Shown in pieces: positions 39,835 to 49,236 of a stretch of DNA of 64,000 nucleotides. Each line of letters begins with the position of its first letter. Position 1 is the stretch's first letter. The DNA comes from Loktanella sp. SALINAS62 (lineage in GTDB: Bacteria; Pseudomonadota; Alphaproteobacteria; Rhodobacterales; Rhodobacteraceae). The position numbers and the translations under genes are program-made. A model generated the notes under the pieces. The model was given only the letters and a program-made list of their open reading frames with translations, did no database searches and was not told where the DNA came from. Location of the stretch: NCBI RefSeq assembly GCF_018263905.1, contig NZ_JAAFZU010000023.1, positions 280,476-344,475 on the forward strand, read 5' to 3'.

Positions 39835-40920
39835 ATGCGACTGAAGGTAAAGAAAATTCTGACCGCCGGCGTGACGTTTTGCGCGGCGTTGGGAATTGGC
39901 ACGATCATGCAATACGGTGACGCACTTGCGTCCCGGATCGGCGGTGATACTGACGATGCGCCTTCTGCGATGGTGACGCCGCCGGTCGCGGCATCTGCCC
40001 CCGTACAGGTGCGCGCGGCCACTGTCGCAACGCCTGTTCCTGCCGGGCCAACCGACAGCCGCATGGCTGCGATTGGTGATTTACCCGTCGAAACGCCCGC
40101 GCCGATGCTGACGCAACCGATCATGCCGGACCCCGTCAGCGCATCTGTAACCGTTGATGTACCGGTCGCGGCACCTGACGATGTGCCGATGATGGTGCCG
40201 GACACACCGGTACTGCCTGAACCGGCAACCGAAGAGGTTGTTTGCAACCCAACAATGGATGCGCAAATTCAGCCGATCGCAATGGTCAAGGTGACATTGT
40301 CCGATGCCTGCCGACCCGATACGGTCGTCACGATACATCACCGCGGCATGATGTTTCAGGAACTGACGGACGCCAACGGTCTGTTGCAGGTCACGATCCC
40401 GGCGCTGTCGTCCGATGCGCTGTTCGTCGCCGATTTCGGTTCCGGTCAAGGGGTGTCTGCCAGTGTGGCCGTGCCCCAACTGAAACAGTTTCACCGCGCC
40501 GTTCTGCAATGGCAGGGTGATTCGCAGGTAGAGCTGCATGCGCTTGAATTCGGGGCCGCCTATTTCGAAGAGGGTCACATCTGGAACGGATCAACCGGCA
40601 GTTTGGAAGCGGCTGAATATGGGCAGGGCGGCGTGCTGACGCGGCTTGGCAACGTGGCGATCAGCGACGCGTTCATGGCAGAGGTCTACACCTTTCCCAG
40701 CGGCGCGAATGCCCGCGATGGCAGTGTTCTGCTCAGCGTCGAGGCCGAAGTGTCGGATCGCAACTGCGGACGCGATGTTGCGGCACAAAGCCTGCAGGTC
40801 GGCCCTGACGCCCTGACCGACGCCACCGATCTGGTGATGACGATGCCGGGCTGCGACGCTGTGGGTGAATTTCTGGTGTTGAATAATATGTTCGAGGACC
40901 TGACACTCGCCGCGAAATGA
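39835..40920 (+). CDS. exported protein of unknown function with Pro/Val/Ala-rich linker
   Basis: A 361-residue protein I cannot assign to a characterised family. It has an N-terminal basic and hydrophobic segment (about 1-30) that could be a signal or membrane anchor. A low-complexity region rich in Ala, Pro, Val and Thr (about 40-135) looks disordered. The C-terminal 225 residues are globular, with four cysteines (in VVCNP, SDACRPD, RNCGRD and MPGCDA) that could form disulfides. The beginning of this part (VKVTLSDACRPDTVVTIHH) resembles a beta-rich domain. The stop overlaps the next gene by four bases, so the two proteins probably work together. It follows secA, which may explain the label translocase sometimes given to such genes. 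Confidence 0.8.
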   Translation: MRLKVKKILTAGVTFCAALGIGTIMQYGDALASRIGGDTDDAPSAMVTPPVAASAPVQVRAATVATPVPAGPTDSRMAAIGDLPVETPAPMLTQPIMPDPVSASVTVDVPVAAPDDVPMMVPDTPVLPEPATEEVVCNPTMDAQIQPIAMVKVTLSDACRPDTVVTIHHRGMMFQELTDANGLLQVTIPALSSDALFVADFGSGQGVSASVAVPQLKQFHRAVLQWQGDSQVELHALEFGAAYFEEGHIWNGSTGSLEAAEYGQGGVLTRLGNVAISDAFMAEVYTFPSGANARDGSVLLSVEAEVSDRNCGRDVAAQSLQVGPDALTDATDLVMTMPGCDAVGEFLVLNNMFEDLTLAAK

Positions 40921-42467
40921 ATGCGCGTGACAATTTGAAATACCTGACAAGACATGCGACGCCTTTGGTTGCCGCATGTCTTTTCTTTTGGTCAGCGGCC
41001 TATGCCCAGGACGTCACCATCACGTCGGCGCAGGGTGGTCTGGAATTGACTGGCCGGATCGTCAGCTACGACGGCACATACCTGCGGATCGAATCGGATT
41101 ACGGCCCGTTGGCGGTGGATTACAGTCGGGTGACCTGCCGCGGCGATGCCTGTCCTGACCCGGCCAATTTCGTGCCACGACTGCGGGTGGTGGGCGATAG
41201 ACGGCTGACTGAAATCCTGCTGCCTGCCTTGCTGGATGGATTTGCCCGCGCACAGGGTTTGTCCGCCGTGCAAAAAATCGTCACCCCGAACGCAACGCAT
41301 GTGTCACTGGTCGATGGGCAGGATGTCCCGGTGCTGGATCTGCCGATCGTATCGTCCAACAGCGCCGAAGGGTTTGCCGACATCGTGGCGTTTCAGGCCG
41401 ACGCGGTTTTGGCATTTCGTGAAGCGTCCGATCAGGAAAACATGCGTGCGGCGGACGTGGGATTGGCCAACCTGCGTGGGCTTGGGCATGTGGTTGTTCT
41501 GGGTATCGATGCGTTGGTGCCGATCGTGTCGCCCGTTAATCCTGTTCGCACGATTGACCCTGCCGACCTTGATGCGGCTTTTACGGGTGGTTTGCAGACT
41601 TGGCCTGATGGCGCGGCGCTGTCCCTGCATCTTGGACCGCAGTCAGATGGTCAGGTGGATGCGTTTCTGGCCTCATTGCCGGACGATCCCGGCGCGATCA
41701 CCTTTCATACGGACGCCGAAACGCTAAGCCGCGCTGTTGCCGCCGATCCCGGCGCGTTGGGGGTGACGGCGTTGAATGCAACCGGCGTCGCACAGGCGCT
41801 GGGGCTGTCCGATGCCTGCGGCCTGACATCTGCACCACGTCTGGCCGGTGTCAAAACGCAGGATTATCCGTTGACGACCCCGGTTTTTCTGACGCTGGCC
41901 CAGAAACGGCAACCGCAGATCGTGGTGGATTTTCTGGCCTTTCTGCGCACACCAGAGGCACATTTGATCATCCGTCGATCTGGGCTGATGGATTTGGGTG
42001 TCGTGCCTATTCCGCTGGATGCCCAAGGCGGTCGCCTTGCCCATGCCATCACGATTGCAGGCGTCGATACGCCACTTCCGGAATTGCAGCGCATGGTTTC
42101 CATGATGCATCTGCGCGCGCGGTCGTCCCTGACGTTCCGGTTCGAAGTCGGCGGTACGACGCTGGACCCGGTATCAAGCGCAAATCTGTTGACGCTGGCG
42201 CACAACATCCGGGCAGGCGCCTATGACGGGCGCGAAATTCTGCTGATGGGGTTCAGCGACGGTGAAGGACCGGCTGCGGCCAACCACGACCTTTCGGCTG
42301 GGCGTGCAGAAGAAATCAAAAGCAGACTGATGGCCGTGTTGGGTGATGTGCCGGATCAGATCCGGATCACGACAGAAGCCTTTGGCGAGGCCTTGCCCAT
42401 CGGATGTGACGATACCGAACGCGGACGCCGTATGAACAGGCGGGTCGAAGTCTGGATCGGTGACTAA
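40917..42467 (+). CDS. PBP-like (PstS-type) protein fused to an OmpA peptidoglycan-binding domain
   Basis: A 516-residue periplasmic protein: signal peptide (about 1-31, ending AYA-Q), a small N-terminal beta segment (about 32-80), a periplasmic-binding-protein domain of phosphate-binding type (about 85-370), and a C-terminal OmpA-like domain (about 400-516). The last has GFSDGEGPAAANHDLSAGRAEEIKSRL spread over two motifs and RMNRRVEVW. The OmpA part should hold it to peptidoglycan. The binding ligand is not known and no pst genes are nearby. It is coupled to the preceding gene by ATGA and is convergent with radC, overlapping it by four bases. Confidence 0.85.
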   Translation: MNARDNLKYLTRHATPLVAACLFFWSAAYAQDVTITSAQGGLELTGRIVSYDGTYLRIESDYGPLAVDYSRVTCRGDACPDPANFVPRLRVVGDRRLTEILLPALLDGFARAQGLSAVQKIVTPNATHVSLVDGQDVPVLDLPIVSSNSAEGFADIVAFQADAVLAFREASDQENMRAADVGLANLRGLGHVVVLGIDALVPIVSPVNPVRTIDPADLDAAFTGGLQTWPDGAALSLHLGPQSDGQVDAFLASLPDDPGAITFHTDAETLSRAVAADPGALGVTALNATGVAQALGLSDACGLTSAPRLAGVKTQDYPLTTPVFLTLAQKRQPQIVVDFLAFLRTPEAHLIIRRSGLMDLGVVPIPLDAQGGRLAHAITIAGVDTPLPELQRMVSMMHLRARSSLTFRFEVGGTTLDPVSSANLLTLAHNIRAGAYDGREILLMGFSDGEGPAAANHDLSAGRAEEIKSRLMAVLGDVPDQIRITTEAFGEALPIGCDDTERGRRMNRRVEVWIGD

Positions 42468-43216
42468 AGCAATCCTTCGGCGCGAAAAGACAGTTCATGC
42501 GATTTTCCGATGATCAGGTGGTCATGAACTGTGATGCGCAAAGCATCCGCCGCAGCTGCGATCTGTTTTGTCATGCTGATATCGGCGTCTGACGGCGTGG
42601 GGTCGCCCGATGGATGATTGTGGACCAGAATGATCGATGCGGCATTCAGTTCCAGCGCACGTTTCACAACCTCGCGCGGGTAGACCGGGACGTGGTCGAT
42701 GGTGCCGCTGGCCTGTGCTTCGTCGGCAATCAGGGTGTTGCGGGTGTCCAGAAACAGGATGCGGAATTGTTCTGTTTCACGGTGCGACATGACCGTGTGG
42801 CAATAATCCAGCAACGCGGCCCAACTGGACACCACATGGCGCTGCATGACGCGTCCGCGCGCCATGCGGTGCGTCGCGGCTTCGACCAGTTTCAGGTCTG
42901 TGATGACGGCGTCACCGACACCGTCGATGTTCGCAAGATGATCCGGGGACGCGGACAGCACCCCCGCCAAATCCCCGAAGCGGTCGATCAGACGGTGGGC
43001 CAACGGTTTTACATCTTGCCGGGCGATGGACCGGAACAGCAGCAATTCCAGCAATTCATAATCCGGCAGCGCGGCGGCACCGCCGGACCTGAACCGCGCG
43101 CGCAGACGTGCACGGTGGTCACGGATGTAGGATGGCAAGCGGCCTGTGACCGGCTGAACCGGTGCTTCGTCCGGATCACCGAACAGCGGGAGGGCATCCT
43201 GAAATCCTGACATCAT
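42464..43216 (-). CDS. radC: RadC-family JAB/MPN metalloprotease-fold protein
   Basis: A 250-residue member of the RadC family. It has an N-terminal helix-hairpin-helix region (IDGVGDAVITDL) and a C-terminal JAB1/MPN domain with the metal-binding motif HNHPSGDPTPSDAD. The historic DNA-repair role has been disputed, and the true function is unresolved. Two adjacent ATGs (43216 and 43213) follow TTGAGG and either could be used. It lies downstream of the dnaJ terminator region, facing away, with no obvious operon partner. Confidence 0.92.
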   Translation of the reverse strand: MMSGFQDALPLFGDPDEAPVQPVTGRLPSYIRDHRARLRARFRSGGAAALPDYELLELLLFRSIARQDVKPLAHRLIDRFGDLAGVLSASPDHLANIDGVGDAVITDLKLVEAATHRMARGRVMQRHVVSSWAALLDYCHTVMSHRETEQFRILFLDTRNTLIADEAQASGTIDHVPVYPREVVKRALELNAASIILVHNHPSGDPTPSDADISMTKQIAAAADALRITVHDHLIIGKSHELSFRAEGLL

Positions 43217-43293
43217 GCCTCAAGGTAGCTTTGCAGGAATGAATCGTCGGTTAACGTCAGCTGACGACGCAGCGTCCGCCTTTTGCAAAGTGA

Positions 43294-43318
43294 AACGGCG
43301 CCCCGATGGAGCGCCGTT
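43294..43318 (-). terminator. terminator downstream of dnaJ
   Basis: On the minus strand an 8-bp stem AACGGCGC / GCGCCGTT with a 9-base loop is followed by TTTCACTTT, 35 bases past the dnaJ stop. Confidence 0.7.
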
Positions 43319-43352
43319 CGATAATCACAGTCTGTCTGCGATGTGACTGGAT

Positions 43353-44504
43353 CTAGCCCTTCATCGAATCCCAGAAGCCTTTGACGCTTTTGAAAAATGA
43401 CGACCCTTGCGGGTTGTTTTCCTTTGACAGAGTGTCGAATTCCCGCAGGATTTCCTTTTGGCGGCTTGTCAGGTTCACCGGCGTTTCAACGGCCAGTTCG
43501 ATGAACATATCCCCCGCGCCGCCGCCGCGCAGGGCGGGCATGCCCTTGCCACGCAGGCGCATCTGGCGGCCTGACTGGCTGCCTTCGGGAATTTTTACGC
43601 GGGACCGGCCACCGTCGATGGTCGGCACCTCTATTTCGCCACCCAAGGCGGCAGAGGCGATGCTGACCGGCACGCGACAGAACAGGTTGGTCGATTCACG
43701 TTCGAAAAGCTTGTGATCTTCGACTTCGATAAAGATATACAGATCACCCGCCGGCCCGCCGCGCATCCCGGCTTCGCCTTCACCGGCAAGCCGGATGCGG
43801 GTGCCGGTTTCGACACCGGCAGGGATGTTGACCGACAGCGATTTTTCTTTTTCGACGCGACCGGCCCCGTGGCAGACATGGCACGGATTCTTGACCGTCT
43901 GGCCCGCGCCGTTACAGGTCGGGCAGGTCCGTTCGACCGTGAAAAAGCCCTGCTGCGCGCGCACCTTTCCCATGCCCGAACAGGTCGGACAGGTGACGGC
44001 TTCTGATCCGTCGTCGGCACCGGTGCCTTTGCAATTGCCGCATTGTACGGCGGTCGGGACGGTGATCGTCTTTTGCTGACCGGTATAGGCGTCTTCAAGT
44101 TTCACACGCAGGTTGAACCGCAGGTCCGATCCCCGCGTGGCCCGTGCTCGTCCACCACCGCCACCGCGCTGGCCACCCATGAAATCGCCGAACAGGTCGT
44201 CGAAGACGTCGGAAAAGGCAGATGCGAAATCGCCCTGTCCCTGCGGACCGCGCGGGCCACCGCCGCCGCCCATGCCGCCTTCGAATGCAGCGTGACCGTA
44301 GCGGTCATAGGCGGCTTTCTTTTCGGCGTCTTTCAAAACCTCGTAGGCTTCGTTGGCTTCCTTGAACTGTTCTTCTGCGCGCGGATTGTCCGCGTTGCGG
44401 TCAGGATGCAGTTCCTTGGCCTTCTGGCGGTAGGCTTTTTTGATGTCTGCCGCGTCGGCCCCACGGGCAAGGCCCAGTGTTTCGTAATAATCGCGTTTTG
44501 CCAT
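43353..44504 (-). CDS. dnaJ: chaperone DnaJ (Hsp40)
   Basis: DnaJ delivers unfolded proteins to DnaK and stimulates its ATPase. The 383-residue protein is a complete class A Hsp40: J domain with HPD at 33-35, a Gly-rich linker (about 75-120), four CxxCxGxG zinc repeats (about 150-215) and the C-terminal substrate-binding domains. It lies downstream of dnaK on the same strand, but a strong terminator stands between them. Confidence 0.97.
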   Translation of the reverse strand: MAKRDYYETLGLARGADAADIKKAYRQKAKELHPDRNADNPRAEEQFKEANEAYEVLKDAEKKAAYDRYGHAAFEGGMGGGGGPRGPQGQGDFASAFSDVFDDLFGDFMGGQRGGGGGRARATRGSDLRFNLRVKLEDAYTGQQKTITVPTAVQCGNCKGTGADDGSEAVTCPTCSGMGKVRAQQGFFTVERTCPTCNGAGQTVKNPCHVCHGAGRVEKEKSLSVNIPAGVETGTRIRLAGEGEAGMRGGPAGDLYIFIEVEDHKLFERESTNLFCRVPVSIASAALGGEIEVPTIDGGRSRVKIPEGSQSGRQMRLRGKGMPALRGGGAGDMFIELAVETPVNLTSRQKEILREFDTLSKENNPQGSSFFKSVKGFWDSMKG

Positions 44505-44523
44505 TTCGTCCCCCTTGGGAATG

Positions 44524-44556
44524 GAAAAAGACCGGCCCGGTTAAAGGGGCCGGTCT
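44524..44556 (-). terminator. terminator between dnaK and dnaJ
   Basis: A 10-bp stem AGACCGGCCC / GGGCCGGTCT with an 8-base loop (44529-44556) is followed on the minus strand by TTTTTCC, 20 bases after the dnaK stop. It should lower dnaJ expression relative to dnaK unless it is read through. Confidence 0.85.
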
Positions 44557-44575
44557 ATCCCGTCAGGCGGATGCC

Positions 44576-46480
44576 TTAGTTGCGCTTTTCGTCGTCAAGA
44601 TCTTCGAAATCGGCGTCGAGGATATCATCCTCGTCGGCGCTTTTCGGTTCGTCCGCACCGCCGTCTTCGGCGTCCTGGCTGGCCTTATAGATGGCTTCAC
44701 CCAGCTTCATCGCGGATTCGGTGACGTTCTGGATGCCGGATTTGATTTTCGCGGCGTCGTTCTTTTCCAGATCGTCCTTCAGGGCGGCGATGGCCAGTTC
44801 GATGGCTTCGATGGTGGTCGGGTCCACCTTGTCGGCGTGTTCTTCCATCGACTTTTCGGTCGAGTGAATCAGGCTTTCTGCCTGGTTCTTGGCTTCGACC
44901 AGCCCACGGCGTTCCTTGTCGGCCTCTGCGTTGGCTTCGGCGTCCTTGACCATTTCCTCGATGTCATCGTCGGACAGACCGCCCGAGGCTTGGATCGTGA
45001 TGGTCTGTTCCTTGCCCGTGCCCTTGTCCTTGGCGCCGACCGACACGATGCCGTTGGCGTCGATGTCGAACGTCACTTCGATCTGGGGCATGCCGCGCGG
45101 TGCGGGCGGGATGCCTTCAAGGTTGAACTGGCCCAGCATCTTGTTGTCGGCCGCCATTTCGCGTTCACCCTGGAACACGCGCAGGGTCACGGCGTTCTGG
45201 TTGTCTTCGGCGGTCGAGAAGGTCTGCGATTTCTTGGTCGGGATCGTCGTGTTGCGGTCGATCAGACGGGTGAACACGCCACCCAGCGTTTCGATGCCCA
45301 GCGACAGCGGCGTCACGTCCAGCAGGACCACGTCCTTGACGTCACCTTGCAGAACGCCGGCCTGAATGGCGGCACCCATGGCGACGACTTCGTCGGGGTT
45401 CACACCCTGATGCGCTTCCTTGCCGAAGAACTTGGCGACTTCTTCCTTGACCTTGGGCATGCGGGTCATACCGCCGACAAGCACGACTTCGTCGATGTCG
45501 CTGACGGACAGACCGGCGTCTTTCAACGCGTCCTTGCACGGCTTGATCGAGTTTTTGATCAGGTCGCCCACCAGGCTTTCCAGCTTGGCGCGGGTCAGTT
45601 TCATGACCATGTGCAGCGGCTGACCGTTCGACCCCATCGAAATAAAGGGCTGGTTGATCTCGGTCGAGGACGAGCTGGACAGTTCGATCTTGGCCTTTTC
45701 GGCAGCTTCCTTCAGCCGCTGAAGCGCCATCTTGTCCTTCGTCAGATCGACAGAGTGTTCTTTTTTGAACTCGTCCGCCAGATAGTTGACGATCCGCATG
45801 TCGAAATCTTCACCACCCAGGAACGTGTCGCCGTTGGTGGATTTCACTTCGAACAAACCGTCGTCGATTTCCAGGATCGTGACGTCGAACGTACCGCCGC
45901 CAAGGTCATAGACGGCAATGGTTTTGGTGTCTTTTTTGTCCAGACCGTAGGCCAGCGCAGCAGCAGTGGGTTCGTTGATGATCCGCAGCACTTCCAGACC
46001 GGCGATCTTGCCTGCGTCCTTGGTGGCCTGACGCTGGGCGTCGTTGAAATAGGCGGGCACGGTGATGACGGCCTGCGTCACTTCTTCGCCCAGATAGGAT
46101 TCGGCGGTTTCTTTCATCTTGCCCAGAATGAACGCACTGATCTGGCTGGGGGAATATTTCTCACCCTTGGCCTGAACCCATGCGTCACCGTTGCCACCGT
46201 CGACGACGGTGAACGGCATGTTCTTCTTGTCCTTGGCCAGATCGGAATCGTCGAACCGACGACCGATCAGACGCTTGACGGCAAAGATTGTGTTTTCGGG
46301 GTTGGTGACGGCCTGCCGTTTTGCCGGTTGGCCGACAAGGCGTTCGTCATCCGTAAATGCGACGATCGACGGCGTGGTGCGGGCACCTTCGCTGTTTTCG
46401 ATCACGCGTGGTTTGCTGCCATCCATGATGGCAATGCAGGAGTTCGTCGTACCGAGGTCGATACCGATCACTTTGGCCAT
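44576..46480 (-). CDS. dnaK: chaperone DnaK (Hsp70)
   Basis: DnaK is the ATP-dependent Hsp70 chaperone. The 634-residue protein has the phosphate-loop GIDLGTTNS at 5-13, the conserved [21 protein letters not shown] region, the interdomain linker region [17 protein letters not shown] and the substrate-binding domain. The C-terminal tail is acidic (DLDDEKRN at the end). Length and order are standard. It is preceded by a promoter that fits both sigma-70 and alphaproteobacterial RpoH consensus. Confidence 0.98.
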   Translation of the reverse strand: MAKVIGIDLGTTNSCIAIMDGSKPRVIENSEGARTTPSIVAFTDDERLVGQPAKRQAVTNPENTIFAVKRLIGRRFDDSDLAKDKKNMPFTVVDGGNGDAWVQAKGEKYSPSQISAFILGKMKETAESYLGEEVTQAVITVPAYFNDAQRQATKDAGKIAGLEVLRIINEPTAAALAYGLDKKDTKTIAVYDLGGGTFDVTILEIDDGLFEVKSTNGDTFLGGEDFDMRIVNYLADEFKKEHSVDLTKDKMALQRLKEAAEKAKIELSSSSSTEINQPFISMGSNGQPLHMVMKLTRAKLESLVGDLIKNSIKPCKDALKDAGLSVSDIDEVVLVGGMTRMPKVKEEVAKFFGKEAHQGVNPDEVVAMGAAIQAGVLQGDVKDVVLLDVTPLSLGIETLGGVFTRLIDRNTTIPTKKSQTFSTAEDNQNAVTLRVFQGEREMAADNKMLGQFNLEGIPPAPRGMPQIEVTFDIDANGIVSVGAKDKGTGKEQTITIQASGGLSDDDIEEMVKDAEANAEADKERRGLVEAKNQAESLIHSTEKSMEEHADKVDPTTIEAIELAIAALKDDLEKNDAAKIKSGIQNVTESAMKLGEAIYKASQDAEDGGADEPKSADEDDILDADFEDLDDEKRN

Positions 46481-46590
46481 GGTTCAAATCCCTTTTACAT
46501 CAGGCGGTTTGAGAGGCGCAGACCCGTTGCGGCACCTGCGCCTGGTTTATGTTTCTGGCGCAGGGCTTTGCCCGTGACGCCGACTGGCCG

Positions 46591-46619
46591 TATATAGGAA
46601 GGGGTTTCAGGGCCTGCAA
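46591..46619 (-). promoter_or_regulatory. candidate dnaK promoter (RpoH-like and sigma-70-like)
   Basis: On the minus strand TTGCAG (46614-46619) is spaced 17 bases from TATATA (46591-46596), and the -10 extends as CCTATATA, matching the C-Y-TATNT type known for alphaproteobacterial RpoH. The leader to dnaK would be about 100 bases. Confidence 0.55.
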
Positions 46620-46691
46620 CCGGGATGCGCGACAGAACGGCGCAGAATCTTTGCCGGGATATTTTCAGCGACAGCCAAAGCTGCCAAAAGA

Positions 46692-47513
46692 TCAGCGCGC
46701 CGCGTTCCACGATGCAGAGGCATGACGTCGGGTGTAGAATTCACCCAGCAGGCCCAATACCACCAGGACAATCGCCACCTTGATCGGATAGCTGATGTTG
46801 CTGTTGTAGGGGTGATAGTTCTCGAACACATAGCCGCGCATCTGGTCAATGCAGTGAAACAGCGGGTTCCAGTCGAACATCGCCAGCATGGTGGCGGGCA
46901 GTGCATTGGCAACGAACATCTTGCCGCTGGCGATCATGTTGACCCGGCCATAAATCGAACTGCCGATTTTGGCGAATTCGGGCAGCCACGGTTTGATTGC
47001 CAGAAAAATCGTGCCCACCGCGCAGCCGGAAAACCACGACAGGATGATCATGCCCAGTGCGCCGATGGGGTCGTGGATATACACCGGGGTAAAGATCACG
47101 TGGTAAAAAAACAGCACCACGAGGATCGACAGGATTTGCAGGTAAAGCGATGACAGGGCGGCGGCACAGATCGCAATGACGGTATTCATCGGCGCGTGCT
47201 GCATCATCGCACTTGCCGGCCCTTCGGACTGGACAATCGCGCCCATCGCCTTGGTATGGCACATGTAAAGAAAGATGCCCGACATGATATACAGCAGGAA
47301 ATCGCCGCGCACGGCGGCCCCGCGCATACCCAGCAGCATGAACATGGCATAAAAGCTTAGGACAAACAGCAGCGTCTGGAATATGTTCAACATGAGACCC
47401 AGCAACGCGTTGCGATGGCTTTTGCGGATGTCACGGACGGCGCTGTGATAGATCAATTCCATCATGCCAAAGACCGTCCTGGTCCGCGTGCGTTGAAGTG
47501 TGGGTCGGAACAT
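46692..47513 (-). CDS. ABC-2 type polysaccharide export permease (KpsM-like)
   Basis: A 273-residue inner-membrane protein with about six hydrophobic segments (about 40-70, 75-95, 120-150, 155-185, 190-205, 245-265). It is of the ABC-2 family that exports capsule, O-antigen or teichoic polymers. Motifs include FRPTLQRTRTRTVFGMM before the first helix, common in KpsM/Wzm-like permeases of this clade. No partner ATPase gene is adjacent. It is divergent from cysQ with 119 bp between starts, and begins the surface-polysaccharide region. Confidence 0.82.
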   Translation of the reverse strand: MFRPTLQRTRTRTVFGMMELIYHSAVRDIRKSHRNALLGLMLNIFQTLLFVLSFYAMFMLLGMRGAAVRGDFLLYIMSGIFLYMCHTKAMGAIVQSEGPASAMMQHAPMNTVIAICAAALSSLYLQILSILVVLFFYHVIFTPVYIHDPIGALGMIILSWFSGCAVGTIFLAIKPWLPEFAKIGSSIYGRVNMIASGKMFVANALPATMLAMFDWNPLFHCIDQMRGYVFENYHPYNSNISYPIKVAIVLVVLGLLGEFYTRRHASASWNAAR

Positions 47514-47632
47514 GTGCCTGCCTAACGGTGTCGTGCGACGAAATTCTTGCCGTCTGTGCTGGGTCGCAGCATAAGGGCCGCAACATCGTTCATCAATCAA
47601 TTCAATGTGTGCCTCAGGATTGCGAAAAAAGT

Positions 47633-48436
47633 ATGACCATGGATTTTGACAAACTGACCGACGTGATGCGCCGCCTCTCGCTAGAAGCGGGCGACAGGAT
47701 CATGGAAATCTATGACAGCCCCGATTTCGACGTCCGGTCCAAATCCGACGACAGCCCGGTCACGGCCGCCGACGAAGCCGCCGATGCGATTATCAGTGTG
47801 GGCCTGCGCGCGGCCTTTCCCGACGTGGCGCTGGTGACAGAAGAACAATCGAAAACCCATGGCGAAACGGCCAGCACGTTTCTGATCGTGGACCCGCTGG
47901 ACGGCACCAAGGAATTTATCAAGCGGCGCGGCGATTTCACCGTGAACATCGCCTATGTCGTCGACGGCGAACCGGTGCGCGGCGTGGTCTATGCCCCCGC
48001 GAAACAGCGCATGTTCTACACGCAAGCCGATGGCACCTCGGTCGAGGAATCGGGACCATTCGACAAGGATACGGTCACAGACGCCGAACCGATCCGGGTC
48101 TCGCGTCCCGACAACAATGCGCTGATGGTTGTGGCGTCGAAATCGCACCGTGATCAGGCAACCGATGATTACATCGATCTGTATATGGTCAAGGATATGA
48201 AATCGGCGGGTTCGTCGCTGAAATTCTGCCTGATCGCCACCGGAGAGGCGGATCTTTATCCGCGACTGGGCCGCACGATGGAATGGGATACCGCCGCGGG
48301 CCATGCCGTGCTGAACGGTGCGGGCGGGCGTGTCGTGCGTTTCGACGATCACCAGCCGCTGCGTTATGGCAAGGCTGGGTTTGCCAATCCGTTCTTTATC
48401 GCCTGCGCGCCCGACGTCGAATTGCTGACGCAATGA
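47633..48436 (+). CDS. cysQ: 3'(2'),5'-bisphosphate nucleotidase CysQ
   Basis: CysQ hydrolyses 3'-phosphoadenosine 5'-phosphate (PAP), the by-product of PAPS-dependent sulfation or sulfate reduction, to AMP. The 267-residue inositol-monophosphatase-fold protein has the metal-binding motif VDPLDGTKEF at 86-95, an earlier E-E (VTEEQ) and WDTAAGHAVL near 219-228. ATG 47633 was chosen, with an in-frame ATG at 47639 also possible; neither has a close ribosome-binding site. It overlaps the KdsB-like gene by four bases, so PAP recycling is coupled to sugar activation. Confidence 0.93.
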   Translation: MTMDFDKLTDVMRRLSLEAGDRIMEIYDSPDFDVRSKSDDSPVTAADEAADAIISVGLRAAFPDVALVTEEQSKTHGETASTFLIVDPLDGTKEFIKRRGDFTVNIAYVVDGEPVRGVVYAPAKQRMFYTQADGTSVEESGPFDKDTVTDAEPIRVSRPDNNALMVVASKSHRDQATDDYIDLYMVKDMKSAGSSLKFCLIATGEADLYPRLGRTMEWDTAAGHAVLNGAGGRVVRFDDHQPLRYGKAGFANPFFIACAPDVELLTQ

Positions 48437-49236
48437 GCGTCGTGATCGTCATTCCGGCGCGCTATGCCTCTACCCGGTATCCGGGTAAGCCGCTGGTTGA
48501 TTTACGCGGGGCATCCGGGCAGGCCCGTAGCCTGATCCGCCGCAGCTGGGATGCCGCCATGTCGGTGACCGGGGTGGACCGGGTGGTGGTCGCCACCGAC
48601 GACGACCGTATCCGCGACGCCGCACAGGCATTCGGGGCAGAGGTCGTGATGACCCCCGCATCCTGTGAAAACGGCACGGCCCGCTGTGCGGCTGCGCTGG
48701 ATGTGCTGGATGGACCGACCCCCGACATCATTGTGAACCTGCAGGGCGACGCCCCCCTGACTCCCGCCTGGTTCGTCGAGGATCTGGTAAACGGTCTGCG
48801 CGCGGATCCCGACGCAATGGTCGCCACCCCCGTTTTGCAGACCGAAGGCGCTGCCCTGCGCGGTTTTCTGGAAGATCGTCAGGCGGGCCGTGTCGGCGGC
48901 ACGACGGCTGTGTTCGGGGCTGCGATGAACGCGCTTTATTTTTCCAAAGAGGTCATTCCCTATCGCGGCGAAACCTATGCCGACGATGCGATGACCCCGG
49001 TGTGGCACCATGTCGGTGTCTATGCCTACCGCCCTGACGCCTTGCGCGCCTATACCACGTGGCCTGTGGGTCCGCTTGAACAGCTTGAAGGTCTGGAACA
49101 GCTCCGGTTCCTGGAACAGGCGCAACGCGTGCTGTGCGTCAGCGTCGAAGCGCGCGGTCGTGAATTCTGGGAGCTGAACAACCCCCAGGACGTGCCCCGG
49201 ATCGAAGCGATGCTGCAAAAGATGGGTCTGGACTGA
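48433..49236 (+). CDS. kdsB: atypical KdsB-like CMP-sugar (Kdo-type) cytidylyltransferase
   Basis: A 267-residue nucleotidyltransferase similar to CMP-Kdo synthetase, which activates Kdo with CTP for LPS or capsule. The N-terminal IPARYASTRYPGKPL and the ALYFSK, WHHVGVYAYR and GPLEQLEGLEQLR blocks match KdsB. Several active-site motifs differ from the canonical enzyme: ENGTAR (79-84) instead of HxSGTDR/ER, QGDAP (104-108) instead of QGDEP, and ELNNPQD (247-253) where GVDTPED is usual, which replaces a metal-binding Asp with Asn250. So the substrate may be Kdo or a related acid sugar. It is coupled to cysQ and the next glycosyltransferase. Confidence 0.78.
   Translation: MSVVIVIPARYASTRYPGKPLVDLRGASGQARSLIRRSWDAAMSVTGVDRVVVATDDDRIRDAAQAFGAEVVMTPASCENGTARCAAALDVLDGPTPDIIVNLQGDAPLTPAWFVEDLVNGLRADPDAMVATPVLQTEGAALRGFLEDRQAGRVGGTTAVFGAAMNALYFSKEVIPYRGETYADDAMTPVWHHVGVYAYRPDALRAYTTWPVGPLEQLEGLEQLRFLEQAQRVLCVSVEARGREFWELNNPQDVPRIEAMLQKMGLD

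Noticed and set aside
44477..46597. 706-residue open frame on the plus strand opposite dnaK
   Set aside because: Antisense shadow of dnaK with Phe/Gly/His-rich low-complexity sequence and no domain.
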